From positions 310,001-374,000 of the forward strand of contig NZ_JACHXY010000001.1 of assembly GCF_014192415.1 (NCBI RefSeq): a DNA stretch of 64,000 bases, in the 5' to 3' direction. Origin of the DNA: Microbacterium proteolyticum. GTDB taxonomy: Bacteria > Actinomycetota > Actinomycetes > Actinomycetales > Microbacteriaceae. Positions 53,774-63,198 of this stretch are shown piece after piece. Made by a program: the position numbers and the translations under genes. The notes below the pieces were generated by a model. That model worked only from the letters and a program-made list of their open reading frames with translations, searched no databases and was not told the origin of the DNA. How positions within the stretch are numbered: the first letter of the stretch is position 1; each line of letters starts with the position of its first letter.

Positions 53774-54544
53774 TCAGCGCGTCGTCAACGGCCCCCGCGC
53801 CAGCAGGTGCTGTGCCGACTGCGCCACGGGGCGCATCGTCACCAGGTCGAGGTTCACGTGCCCGGGGGCATCGAGCGCATAGGCGATGACATCGGCGACG
53901 TCGGCGGCCACGAGGGGCGCCTCGACGCCCTCGTACAGCTTGTCGGCGGCGACGTGGTCGCCACCGAACCTGTTGAGGCTGAACTCCTCGGTGCGCACCA
54001 TGCCCGGGGCGATCTCGATCACGCGCAACGGCTCGCCGTTCAGCTCCTGGCGCAGTGCGTGCACCAGCATCGCCTCTCCGGCCTTCGCCGCGTTGTACCC
54101 GCCGCCACCCGGATACGCCGTCTGCGCGGCGGTCGAGGTGACGAAGAGCAGGTCGGCGTGGCCCGAGACGTCGGCCGCGCGCCGTATCGCCGGAAGAAGG
54201 GATGCCACCAGGCGCTGCGCCGACAGCACGTTCGCCTCGAACATCCAGCGCCAGTCCTCCGGGTCGCCGGCTTCGATGCGATCGCTGCCGCGTGCGCCCC
54301 CCGCCACGTGCACGAGCGCGTCGACGCCGCCGGTCTCGTCGAGCCGCGCGGCCAGCGCCGCGACGGCGTCACCGTCGGTCAGGTCGGCGGCGTGAGCCAC
54401 GACACCCGTCTCGGCTTCGAGCACCGCGAGCCGATCGGCCCGCCGTGCGACACCCACCACGTCCCATCCGCGAGCCCGCAACGCCCGCGCCGCCGCCTCT
54501 CCGATACCCGAACTGGCCCCGGTCACCACTGCGCGTCGCGTCAT
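53774..54544 (-). CDS. Short-chain dehydrogenase/reductase
   Basis: 256 residues from the ATG at 54544; TAGCGT lies 7 bp upstream. Rossmann TGASSGIGEAAA at 8-19, active-site Ser in TSTAAQT, catalytic YNAAK near 150-154, and EIAPGMVRTEEF. Substrate unknown; classical SDR length. Confidence 0.92.
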   Translation of the reverse strand: MTRRAVVTGASSGIGEAAARALRARGWDVVGVARRADRLAVLEAETGVVAHAADLTDGDAVAALAARLDETGGVDALVHVAGGARGSDRIEAGDPEDWRWMFEANVLSAQRLVASLLPAIRRAADVSGHADLLFVTSTAAQTAYPGGGGYNAAKAGEAMLVHALRQELNGEPLRVIEIAPGMVRTEEFSLNRFGGDHVAADKLYEGVEAPLVAADVADVIAYALDAPGHVNLDLVTMRPVAQSAQHLLARGPLTTR

Positions 54545-54824
54545 GGCATCCACGCTACTGCGCCCCTCCGACACCCGATGCCGCGTGCCGGCCCCGCCTC
54601 CCCGCCGGAGCGGTGGGGGCCGCCGCCGTGCGTGGGGGCGAGCTGCGGGACGCTGCCGGCGATGGAGTGCCGCACGCTGCGGTACCGGCGCGGGCAGCCG
54701 CCCGGACAGAGGCGACGACGGTGTTACGGCCCGTGTCCGGGGCGCTTGTCGGCGTCGGAGGGGGTGTCTACGCTCGCAGCAGGCCACGGCGTCCGCCTCG
54801 GCCCACCCGACCGGAGGAGCAGCC

Positions 54825-56147
54825 ATGTCGGCACCCGAGAACTGGCGTTTCGAGACCAAGCAGATCCACACGGGCGCACAGCCCGACCCGGTGACCAAGG
54901 CTCGTGCCACCCCGATCTACCAGACCACCTCGTACGTGTTCGACAACGCCGACCACGCGGCGAACCTCTTCGCGCTGGCCGAGTTCGGCAACATCTACAC
55001 GCGCATCCAGAACCCCACGCAAGACGTCGTCGAGCAGCGCGTCGCGGGCCTCGAGGGCGGCACCGGCGCCCTCCTCGTCGCCAGCGGCCAGGCGGCCGAG
55101 ACGTTCGCGGTGCTCAACATCGCCGAAGCGGGCGACCACATCGTCTCGTCGAGCTCGATCTACGGCGGCACCTACAACCTCTTCAAGTACACCCTCGCCA
55201 AGCTCGGCATCGAGACGACGTTCGTCGAGAACCAGGACGACCCCGATGAGTGGCGCGCCGCGGTCCGCCCGAACACGAAGCTGTTCTTCGCCGAGACCAT
55301 CGGCAACCCCAAGATCAACGTGCTCGACATCCGCTCCGTCGCCGACGTGGCGCACGAGGCCGGGGTGCCGCTGATCGTCGACAACACGATCGCCACGCCG
55401 TACCTCATCCGTCCCTTCGAGCACGGCGCCGACATCATCGTGCACTCCGCGACGAAGTTCCTCGGCGGGCACGGCACCACGATCGGCGGCGTCATCGTCG
55501 ACGGCGGCCGCTTCCCCTGGTCGGAGCGCTCCGACCGCTTCCCGGGACTGACGACCCCCGACCCCTCGTACCACGGTGCCGTCTACACGCAGGCGGTGGG
55601 CGACGGACTCGCGTACATCATCAAGGCGCGCGTACAGCTGCTCCGCGACCTCGGCGCCTCGATCTCCCCGCAGAGCGCCTGGCAGCTCATCCAGGGCATC
55701 GAGACGCTGTCGCTGCGCATCGAGCGCCACGTGCAGAACGCCCAGGAGATCGCGGAGTGGCTCGAGTCGCACCCCGACGTCGCAACCGTGAACTACTCGG
55801 GTCTGCCCACCTCGCCCTGGTACGCCGCCGCCAACAACTACGCCCCCAAGGGGGTCGGCGCCGTGCTGTCGTTCGAGCTGAAGGGCGGTGTCCAGGCGGG
55901 TCGCGAGTTCGTGAACTCGCTCAGCCTGTTCAGCCACCTGGCCAACATCGGTGACGTGCGCTCGCTCGTCATCCACCCGGCATCCACGACCCACTCCCAG
56001 CTCACGCCCGAGCAGCAGCTCACGGCCGGCGTGACCCCGGGCCTCGTGCGCCTGTCCGTGGGCCTCGAGAACATCGAGGACCTCAAGGCCGACCTCGATC
56101 AGGCCCTCTCCGCAGCGCGTCGCCTGTCCGAGGCCTCCCGCGTCTGA
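54825..56147 (+). CDS. metY: O-acetylhomoserine sulfhydrylase (aminocarboxypropyltransferase)
   Basis: 440 residues, ATG with GGAGGAG upstream. PLP enzyme of the Cys/Met family: Y-x-R-I-x-N-P-T substrate motif near 58-65, PLP Lys in HSATKFLGG (about 209), and the L-G-A-S-I-S-P-Q segment. Makes homocysteine from O-acetylhomoserine and sulfide, using the product of metX encoded 1.1 kb downstream. The 280 bp upstream hold no SAM-riboswitch signature I can recognise. Confidence 0.95.
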   Translation: MSAPENWRFETKQIHTGAQPDPVTKARATPIYQTTSYVFDNADHAANLFALAEFGNIYTRIQNPTQDVVEQRVAGLEGGTGALLVASGQAAETFAVLNIAEAGDHIVSSSSIYGGTYNLFKYTLAKLGIETTFVENQDDPDEWRAAVRPNTKLFFAETIGNPKINVLDIRSVADVAHEAGVPLIVDNTIATPYLIRPFEHGADIIVHSATKFLGGHGTTIGGVIVDGGRFPWSERSDRFPGLTTPDPSYHGAVYTQAVGDGLAYIIKARVQLLRDLGASISPQSAWQLIQGIETLSLRIERHVQNAQEIAEWLESHPDVATVNYSGLPTSPWYAAANNYAPKGVGAVLSFELKGGVQAGREFVNSLSLFSHLANIGDVRSLVIHPASTTHSQLTPEQQLTAGVTPGLVRLSVGLENIEDLKADLDQALSAARRLSEASRV

Positions 56148-56159
56148 TCGCGCGCTGCC

Positions 56160-56195
56160 GAACGCCCCGATCCGGTCACCCGGTTCGGGGCGTTC
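56160..56195 (+). terminator. Hairpin terminator after metY
   Basis: Stem GAACGCCCCGA / TCGGGGCGTTC with a 14-base loop, 13 bp after the metY stop. No T run, so a GC-rich actinobacterial type. Confidence 0.7.
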
Positions 56196-56370
56196 TCGCG
56201 TTCGCAGCTCGCACCCGAGGGGACCGTCACGGCCCCGCGCTCAACGACGCCTCGGTCGGCGGGAGGAGATCCAGGGAACGGAGGACCGATGTCACCACGC
56301 CCCTCCTCCGCGGCCCGAACCTCCTCCGCTCCCGGCGGGGCAGCACCGACGCAGGTCGAGAACCCGGTGA

Positions 56371-57069
56371 TCAGACCTTCTGACGCGGCCGCAGACTCCC
56401 CAGCCCGCCATCGACGCCGATGATCTGACCGGTCATCCACGCGTTCTCGGGCGACAGCAGGAACTCCACGGCCCGCGCGACATCATCGGGTTCGCCGAGC
56501 CGTCCGAGCGGATGCATCGCCTCCGAGACCTTCCGCGACATGTCCGTCGAGGTCAGCTTCTCGGTCAGACGCGTCTGCACCAGGCCCGGGGCCACCGCGT
56601 TCACGCGCAGTCCGTGGGCGGCGTAGCTCGCGGCCGCCGACAACGTCAGGCCGATCACCCCGGCCTTGGCCGCGGCGATGCCGTCGTGGTTCGGCAGGCC
56701 CGCCAGGGCGGCGGCCGACGACACCAGCACCACGGATCCGCCGTCGCGCATGTGCGCCCCCGCCGCGCGCACCGCTGCGAACGACGTCGTCAACGATGCG
56801 GCGATCAAGCCGTCGTACTGCTCGCGCGAGGTGAGGTGCGCGGGCTTGAGCAGCATCGAGCCCGCGAAAACGGCGATGCCGTCGAGTTCGCCCGCCTCAC
56901 CGACCACCTGATCGACGGCGTCGAAGTCGGTGGCATCCAGGGTGAAATCCGGCTCGATGACGGATGAGTCTCGAGCCGTTGTGAGGACGCGGTGGCCCGC
57001 ATCGCGCAGTCGTGTCGCCGTCGCCCCGCCGATGTCGCTCGAGGCCGCGATGAGCAGATAGTTCGCCAT
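56371..57069 (-). CDS. SDR-family protein lacking the catalytic tyrosine
   Basis: 232 residues from the ATG at 57069 (MANYLLIAASSDIGG). Rossmann Gly-rich start and a typical SDR C-terminus (GRLGEPDDVARAVEFLLSPENAWMTGQIIGVDGG). The Y-x-x-x-K position reads G-I-A-A-A-K: the lysine is kept but the tyrosine is isoleucine (NHDGIAAAK). Likely a non-catalytic or altered-chemistry member; similar His-Asp/Glu-containing variants exist. Confidence 0.82.
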   Translation of the reverse strand: MANYLLIAASSDIGGATATRLRDAGHRVLTTARDSSVIEPDFTLDATDFDAVDQVVGEAGELDGIAVFAGSMLLKPAHLTSREQYDGLIAASLTTSFAAVRAAGAHMRDGGSVVLVSSAAALAGLPNHDGIAAAKAGVIGLTLSAAASYAAHGLRVNAVAPGLVQTRLTEKLTSTDMSRKVSEAMHPLGRLGEPDDVARAVEFLLSPENAWMTGQIIGVDGGLGSLRPRQKV

Positions 57070-57277
57070 CCGGCGAGTCTGTTCGCACCCCACGACTGTG
57101 ATCGGGGGCTGGACAAGCGGTCACGCCGTCGTCAGCGCGGCGCGAAGGCGCTCATTCTCGTGCAGCCAGTCGATGTCGCCTTCCCGAAGTTCGGCCAGCT
57201 CACCGGCATCCGATGCCGCGATGGACATCGCCGTAACAGTACGGACACCCCCGCCCCGCCCGGGGAGAATGGATGCC

Positions 57278-58483
57278 ATGGACTGGCAGATCTCCGAAGA
57301 CACGGTGCCCTCGGCCCCGGTGACGGAGGCCGACGCCCGTTCGCTGCTCGGCCGTCCCCCGGCCACCGGCGCGTGGCGCGACGGCGACCCCGCGGGCGAT
57401 CGCCGCTTCGCGTCGTTCGGCTCCTTCCGCACGGAGAACGGCGAGTCCCTGCCACATGTGCGCCTCGCCTACGAGACCTGGGGGGAACTCTCCCCCGCCC
57501 GCGACAACGCGGTGCTCATCTTGCACGCCCTGACCGGCGACAGCCACGTCCGCGGTGCCGCCGGACCCGGGCATCCCACCGCCGGATGGTGGAGCGACCT
57601 CGTCGGACCCGGAGCCGCGATCGACACCGACCGTTTCTTCGTCGTCGCGCCCAACATGCTGGGCGGATGCCAGGGCTCGACGGGTCCCGCGAGCATCGCG
57701 CCCGACGGGTACGAGTGGGCGTCGCGTTTTCCGTACCTGACCATCCGCGATCAGGTCACCGCTCAGGCGTTGCTCGCCGACGAGCTCGGCGTCGAGCGGT
57801 GGTTCGCCGTCGTCGGCGGGTCGATGGGGGGGATGCACGCACTCGAATGGGCGGTCGGTCACCCCGACCGTGTCGCGCGCGCGGCGATCCTGTCGGCCCC
57901 GCCGATCACCACGGCCGACCAGATCGCGCTCAACTCGGTGCAGCTCGACACCATCAGGGTCGATCCGCGCTTCGCGGGCGGCGAGTACTACGACGCCGGT
58001 GACGGTGACGGACCGCACCGCGGGCTCGCTCTCGCACGCCGCATGGCGTTGCTGAACTACCGCAGCCCCACGGAGTTGAACCAGCGTTTCCAACGCTCGT
58101 GGCAGTCGGGCGTGAGTCCGCTCGGACGGGGCGGACGCTTCGCCGTCGAGTCGTACCTCGACTTCCACGGCAACAAGTTCACGCGTCGGTTCGACGCCAA
58201 CAGCTACCTGGCCCTGGTCGAGGCCATGAATTCGCATGACGTCGGCCGCGATCGCGACGGGGTCGAAGATGCGTTGGCGCGCGTCACCGCCACGACCCTC
58301 GTGCTCGGTATCGACAGCGACCGACTGTTCCCCATCGACGGCCAGCACCGCATCGCCCGCGGCATCCCGCAGACTCTCGACGGAAACGACGCCGTCGTGC
58401 TCTCGAGCGACTTCGGCCACGACGGCTTCCTCATCGAGACCGCGGCGGTCGCGACGCACCTGCGTCGCCTCCTCGCCACCTGA
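57278..58483 (+). CDS. metX: Homoserine O-acetyltransferase
   Basis: 401 residues from the ATG at 57278 (an ATG three codons earlier has no room for a ribosome site). Alpha/beta-hydrolase fold: H-A-L-T-G-D-S-H motif, nucleophile elbow GGSMGGMHAL near 180, Asp in GIDSDRLFP and His in GHDGFLIE near the end. Makes O-acetylhomoserine for metY, drawing on homoserine from hom. Confidence 0.95.
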   Translation: MDWQISEDTVPSAPVTEADARSLLGRPPATGAWRDGDPAGDRRFASFGSFRTENGESLPHVRLAYETWGELSPARDNAVLILHALTGDSHVRGAAGPGHPTAGWWSDLVGPGAAIDTDRFFVVAPNMLGGCQGSTGPASIAPDGYEWASRFPYLTIRDQVTAQALLADELGVERWFAVVGGSMGGMHALEWAVGHPDRVARAAILSAPPITTADQIALNSVQLDTIRVDPRFAGGEYYDAGDGDGPHRGLALARRMALLNYRSPTELNQRFQRSWQSGVSPLGRGGRFAVESYLDFHGNKFTRRFDANSYLALVEAMNSHDVGRDRDGVEDALARVTATTLVLGIDSDRLFPIDGQHRIARGIPQTLDGNDAVVLSSDFGHDGFLIETAAVATHLRRLLAT

Positions 58484-58569
58484 CGGTCCCGGATGCCGGG
58501 GACGGGCGTCCATCCCTTCCGGCGTCCGCGCCGTCCGAACGACCGGGCGTCGGGCTCTCGTGCCGTGCC

Positions 58570-58816
58570 CGGACACGACGCAGGAGTTCCGGCCTCGGTG
58601 CCGCGGAACGACCAGCCGCGGCGTGTCGGGCGAGGCCTGATTCCTGCGTTGTGTCCTGGTGGGACCTCCGCCCGGAGTCGACGCCCTGTCCCCGGTCCCA
58701 CCCCCGGACGCCGCACGCCATCGAGACGACGACAGGATGCAGGAGAACCGACACCGACCTGGGCCGAGGCCGTCGCGAATCCGGGACGTGCACGGCGAAG
58801 TCCTGCGTCGTGTCCG
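58570..58816. repeat. Three copies of a 15-bp motif after metX
   Basis: GGACACGACGCAGGA at 58570-58584; its complement occurs as TCCTGCGTTGTGTCC (one mismatch) near 58642 and as TCCTGCGTCGTGTCC near 58801. The outer two copies extend to a perfect 17-bp inverted repeat. The 370-bp gap between metX and the MFS gene otherwise holds no gene. Could be a dispersed extragenic repeat or a regulator site. Confidence 0.6.
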
Positions 58817-58853
58817 GCCGCCGTCGGTCCCGTCTCAGGAACCCGGGACCGGC

Positions 58854-60134
58854 TCAGCGCTGCGTCGGAATAGACCCCGTGATCGCGGTCTGCGCGGCCT
58901 CGGCAGCCGGCATCCGGTGTTCGGGATGACGGCCGCTGCGATCCTCGATGCGATACGACACGACGGCGACCACGAGCCCACCCAGGGCGAGCACGGCGCC
59001 GACCCACGCGGGGGCGACGAGTCCGAGGCCCGCGGCGATCGCGAGGCCGCCCAGGAATGCCCCGAGGCTGTTGCCGATGTTGAGCGCCGAGTGGTTCAGG
59101 GCGGCGGCGATGGACTGGTTGTCTTCGGCGACGTCCATGAGGCGGGTCTGGATGGCCGGGCTGAGAGCCGCCCCGCAGAACGCGACGAGGAACGCGAACA
59201 GGACGAGACTGACGATCCAGCCGGCGGTCAGGGCGAGGCCGACGGATGCCGCAGCGAGGGCGACGAGACCGACGGAGAGCCAGAATCGCAGGTTCTTGTC
59301 GGCCAGCGCGCCCCCCACGACGTTGCCGATGGTCATGCCGATGCCGACCAGCACGAGGACGAGGGAGACGCTCCACTCCGGCTGCCCGGCGACGTCGGTG
59401 ATCATGGGAGCGATGTAGCTGTACATGGCGAAGAATCCGCCGAAGCCCACCGCGCCGATCCCCAGCGCGAACCACACCTGGCCGATGCGGAACACCCGCA
59501 GTTCGTCGCGCAATCGGCGACCCGGTGAGCCGGGGTGCTTCGGCACGAACAGCGCGATGCAGATGGTCGCCAGCAGGAAGATGCCGGTGACGACAGCGAA
59601 CGCCGCGCGCCAGCCGACCTGCTGACCGAGCAGGGTGCCGAGTGGCACGCCGACGACGTTGGCGATCGTGAGACCGGTCAGCACGAACGCGACGCCCTTG
59701 GCGCGGTTTCCGGGGCCGAGGGCGTCGGCGGCCACGAGGGCGCCGATGCCGAAGTAGGCGCCGTGCGGGAGTCCGGCGAGGAATCGGGATGCCGCGACGA
59801 GCTCGAAAGTGGGGGCGATGACCGTCAGCAGTGTGAAGAACGCCAGCGCGGCGGCCAGCACGATCATCACGCGATGGCGCGGGAAACGCGCGACGGACCC
59901 GGCGATCGTGGGGGCGCCGACGACGACGCCGAGGGCGTAGAGCGAGATGAGCCAGCCCGCCTGGGCGATGGCGTCGTCGGGCGAGGCCGCCCACGCGCCG
60001 GGGACGAGCTCGCGGGCGATGTTGGGCAGCAGGCCCATCACCACGAACTCGGTCATGCCGATACCGAAACTGCCGATGGCGAGAGAAAGGAGCGCCCGCA
60101 TCGCCGCACCTCTCGAGGTCGTCGAAGAGGTCAC
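58854..60134 (-). CDS. MFS transporter, DHA1 type
   Basis: 426 residues with 12 predicted helices. Motif-A-like R-F-P-R-H-R and the antiporter motif in helix 5 (LTGLTIANVVGVPLGTLLG). Resembles AraJ/arabinose-efflux-type drug exporters. GTG start at 60134 supported by TACACT 6 bp upstream. Substrate unknown. Confidence 0.88.
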   Translation of the reverse strand: MTSSTTSRGAAMRALLSLAIGSFGIGMTEFVVMGLLPNIARELVPGAWAASPDDAIAQAGWLISLYALGVVVGAPTIAGSVARFPRHRVMIVLAAALAFFTLLTVIAPTFELVAASRFLAGLPHGAYFGIGALVAADALGPGNRAKGVAFVLTGLTIANVVGVPLGTLLGQQVGWRAAFAVVTGIFLLATICIALFVPKHPGSPGRRLRDELRVFRIGQVWFALGIGAVGFGGFFAMYSYIAPMITDVAGQPEWSVSLVLVLVGIGMTIGNVVGGALADKNLRFWLSVGLVALAAASVGLALTAGWIVSLVLFAFLVAFCGAALSPAIQTRLMDVAEDNQSIAAALNHSALNIGNSLGAFLGGLAIAAGLGLVAPAWVGAVLALGGLVVAVVSYRIEDRSGRHPEHRMPAAEAAQTAITGSIPTQR

Positions 60135-60439
60135 CCGACGAGTGTAGGGGGCGTGCGACCGTCTCGTCGAATCGTTTCGAGAGCGGCGTACGAGCGAGGG
60201 GTCGATGCGCGCCCAGCTCCCGGATCGAGAGCGTCCAGAGTCGACGCCGCGGCGATACGGCCCGCTTCGGCTCAGACGTCACGGCCATCGCGCAGCGCGT
60301 CGGGAACGACCCGCCCGCCGCGTGAGACCGGCGGGGAGGGCGGAAGGCCGGTCCGCCGAGTAGACGCGAGCGGCCCGCCTGGATCTGCCGACCGCGTCGA
60401 AGGGTTCCGGTCAGGGCGGGGCCGAGGTGGGAGGGAGCC
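60135..60439. other. 305-bp intergenic region, nothing convincing
   Basis: No frame with family resemblance on either strand, no tRNA-like fold and no strong terminator. It holds only the -10-like box of the MFS gene at its left end (60141-60146). Confidence 0.5.
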
Positions 60440-60766
60440 TCAGTCGGCCCGGCGTTCCAGGGCCTCCTCGAGGCGCTCGATCTTGCCGTCGATCTCGCCC
60501 GTACGTCCCGGTCGGATGTCGGCTTTCAGGACCACCGACACGCGCGATCCATAGGGCAGCACGGCATCCGTCGCCGCCTTGACGACGGCGAACACCTCGT
60601 CCCATTCCCCCTCGATCTCGGTGAACATCGAGCTGGTGCGGTGCGGCAGCCCCGACGCGCGCACGACCGCGACGGCCGCGGCGACGGCATCGTGCACCGA
60701 CCCGTCGGGATTCTCCGCCGAGGCGGAACCGATGCCGGAGGGAGCGACCGAGAAGGCGATGAGCAT
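60440..60766 (-). CDS. MTH1187/YkoF-type thiamine-binding protein
   Basis: 108 residues, ATG at 60766 with TAGTCT 6 bp upstream. Ferredoxin-like fold typical of the family: M-L-I-A-F-S-V-A-P-S-G, then G-L-P-H-R-T-S-S-M-F-T-E-I-E-G-E-W-D-E-V and a strand R-V-S-V-V-L-K-A-D-I-R. Members bind thiamine or related pyrimidines; physiological role uncertain. Confidence 0.85.
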   Translation of the reverse strand: MLIAFSVAPSGIGSASAENPDGSVHDAVAAAVAVVRASGLPHRTSSMFTEIEGEWDEVFAVVKAATDAVLPYGSRVSVVLKADIRPGRTGEIDGKIERLEEALERRAD

Positions 60767-60918
60767 GCGTCGAGACTACGGGTCGCCTGCGGGCGGGAGG
60801 CTGCGAGCGGACGACCCACCCCCGGCGGGCGATGCGCACACGAGCCGTTCTCCCCCGTGGCGAGGCGGTCGGAACGCCCCGAGGCGGGCCGGCCTCTGCG
60901 CTCATCGCGCGTGCGGGG

Positions 60919-62226
60919 TCACGGTCGGGCAGGCACGCGCGGTGGCACCGGCCGCCGCCCCGTGACGATCTCGCGCAGCCCCGCGGGTGGGCGCACGCGC
61001 CCGACGGGGGCTTTCACGACACGCACGACCGCCCACACCAGCAGCGCCAGGGCGAGAAGGTTGCGCACCTCGAGCACGACCACGGGGAACGGGTTGGGGT
61101 GCGTGGCCATCAGGCCGTCGTACAGCAGCGGGTACATCCACTGCGTGAGACCGGCGATCACCAGCGTCATCCCGGCGAAGGCGTACCAGCGACGACGATC
61201 GAGCATCAAGCCGAGCGCGACGGGCGCGAACAGCCACACGTAGTACTGGGGCGATCCCACCTTGTTCAGGGCGATGAAGGCGGTGACCAGCGCGAGCGAC
61301 AACGGCGGGAAGAGACTCAGGAAGGTCGCACCGTGACGCAGTTTCCACACCCCGACGCCCGCCACGCCCGCCATGACGAGCAGCATGATCGGTGTCATCG
61401 CCGCGATCAGCGGCTCGGCTCCCGGCCCGGTCACCTGGAAGGTGAGGACGTCGCCGTCGTAGTACACCTCACTGCCGGGCACGTAGAAGGCGGCGAGGAA
61501 CATGTAGAGGCCGCCCACGGGCGCCTCCATCTGAATGCCGCGTGAGGTCTGATCGCCGACGAATCCGAAGACGAAGGGGGCACCGCCCAGAGCCACCACG
61601 GGGATGATCGTCGCGAGCGACACGGCCACCGCGCCCCATACCAGCGCCAGGCGGCGACGGATGACGACGAGCCCTGCCGCGAGGATGGCCGCCGGCCACA
61701 CTTTCATCCACACGGCGATCGACAGCAGCACGGATGCCAGGAACGGACGACGCAGCATCCAGATGCCGCCCAGGAGGGCCAGGGGCACGGTGATGCCGTC
61801 GATGCGGTAGAGGCCGACGGGGCCGATCAGCAGGATGGCCGCGAGCCAGAACCACGCCGCGACCACGCGTCCGCGCGAGCGAGCGTCGCCGACGAGCACC
61901 AGGAAGGCGACGAGGTTGAACAGCGATACCGTCAGCGCCCACGCCGGGGTGTAGCTGATGGCCCATGCGAACGCCCAGGCGAAGGTCATCGGCAGGAACG
62001 CGAGCTGCGGGTAGATCCACTTCTCGGTGATGCCGGGCCACTGCCAGGTGTCGCTGCGCGTGCACGAGGTCACGTCGACACCGCCGAACAGGGCGCACCG
62101 CGACCACGGCTCGTACACCAGGTACACGTCGCCCATCGGCTCGTTGGGCTGTTGGTAGCCCAGCACCGCCACGACGACATGCACGGCGACGAACGCGATC
62201 AACAGGGGAACGACACGCCTCAGCAC
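60919..62226 (-). CDS. GT87-like membrane glycosyltransferase
   Basis: 435 residues, about ten transmembrane helices, GTG at 62226 with TAGGAT 6 bp before it. The DUF2029/GT87 pattern is visible: D-V-Y-L-V-Y-E-P-W after helix 1 and ALALLVGGIWMLRRP-type segments. Expected to transfer arabinose or mannose from polyprenyl-phosphate donors outside the membrane, for cell-wall or lipid glycans. Confidence 0.8.
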   Translation of the reverse strand: MLRRVVPLLIAFVAVHVVVAVLGYQQPNEPMGDVYLVYEPWSRCALFGGVDVTSCTRSDTWQWPGITEKWIYPQLAFLPMTFAWAFAWAISYTPAWALTVSLFNLVAFLVLVGDARSRGRVVAAWFWLAAILLIGPVGLYRIDGITVPLALLGGIWMLRRPFLASVLLSIAVWMKVWPAAILAAGLVVIRRRLALVWGAVAVSLATIIPVVALGGAPFVFGFVGDQTSRGIQMEAPVGGLYMFLAAFYVPGSEVYYDGDVLTFQVTGPGAEPLIAAMTPIMLLVMAGVAGVGVWKLRHGATFLSLFPPLSLALVTAFIALNKVGSPQYYVWLFAPVALGLMLDRRRWYAFAGMTLVIAGLTQWMYPLLYDGLMATHPNPFPVVVLEVRNLLALALLVWAVVRVVKAPVGRVRPPAGLREIVTGRRPVPPRVPARP

Positions 62227-62311
62227 CGGGTAATCCTAAACGGGGCCGCCTGAGCGCCCCCGCCGAGGGCCGGGCGCTCTCGCGCCAGGACGGGCGAGGA
62301 GCGCACGAACG

Positions 62312-63169
62312 TTATGCGATCGAGTCTCCGAGCAGGGCGGCGACGACGCCGGGCAGCGCGTCGGCGACATCGAGCGCGGTGATCGGACCGCCCGCGCTCC
62401 CGTGGGAGAGGGACGCCGCCGTACCGGCGCGACCGTGCAGCCACGCCGAGGTCGCCGCGCACGCTGCCAGCTCTTCCAGGTCGGTGCGTCCGGCGGCGAC
62501 GGCCCCGGCGGTGACCGCCCCGAGGACTCCGCCCAGTACATCGCCGGTGCCCGCGGTGGCGAGCCAGGGCGTCCCCGTCGACACGTGGCGACTCCATCCG
62601 CCCGCCGCGGCGACGATGGTCACCGCCCCCTTCAGGAGCACGACGCCGCCGATCGCGTCCGCCGTCTCCCGCGCCGCGCGCTCGCGTGCGTCGTGGTCCG
62701 CCATGGCGACCGCGGGGAGCCCCAGGGCATCCCGCAGACGGGCCATCTCACGGGCATGCGGCGTGACGATGACCGACGCCGCGGCGCCCGGCACGAGGTC
62801 CAGCGACCCGGCGTCGACGACGACCGGCAGGTCGCCCTGCAGGATGCCGCGGAGGAGGGCCGTCTCGGCGGCGTCTCGCTCGGTGGCATCCGTTCCCGAA
62901 CCGATCACCCACGCCTGCACGCGCCCGTCGACGGTGACCGTCTCGGGCCGGCGCTGCAGCACGAGATCCTGCGCGCGCGGGGGGCCGAGGTATCGGACCA
63001 TCCCGGTACCCGCCCGCCACGCCGCTTCGACCCCGAGCACCGCAGCACCCGGATACCGCGTGGACCCCGTGCGCATCCCGACGACGCCGCGGGAATACTT
63101 GTCGTCGTCCGCGGTTGGCCTCCGCAGTGTGCGGGCGGCGTCCAGCCCGCTCCAGTCCTTCGCCGTCAT
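62312..63169 (-). CDS. nnrD: ADP-dependent NAD(P)H-hydrate dehydratase
   Basis: 285 residues, ATG at 63169 with TAGGGT 6 bp upstream. Carbohydrate-kinase-like fold: K-Y-S-R-G-V-V-G-M near 24-32, V-T-P-H-A-R-E-M-A-R-L and the nucleotide-site motif T-A-G-T-G-D-V-L-G-G near 208-217. Repairs hydrated NADH/NADPH. No epimerase domain is fused; NnrE must be elsewhere. Confidence 0.93.
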   Translation of the reverse strand: MTAKDWSGLDAARTLRRPTADDDKYSRGVVGMRTGSTRYPGAAVLGVEAAWRAGTGMVRYLGPPRAQDLVLQRRPETVTVDGRVQAWVIGSGTDATERDAAETALLRGILQGDLPVVVDAGSLDLVPGAAASVIVTPHAREMARLRDALGLPAVAMADHDARERAARETADAIGGVVLLKGAVTIVAAAGGWSRHVSTGTPWLATAGTGDVLGGVLGAVTAGAVAAGRTDLEELAACAATSAWLHGRAGTAASLSHGSAGGPITALDVADALPGVVAALLGDSIA

Positions 63170-63198
63170 GGCGTCACCCTAGAACGCAAAGGTCCCCC

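Noticed and set aside
54545..54824. SAM riboswitch upstream of metY
   Set aside because: I looked for the conserved SAM-II/SAM-IV core sequences and saw none; only generic GC hairpins are present.
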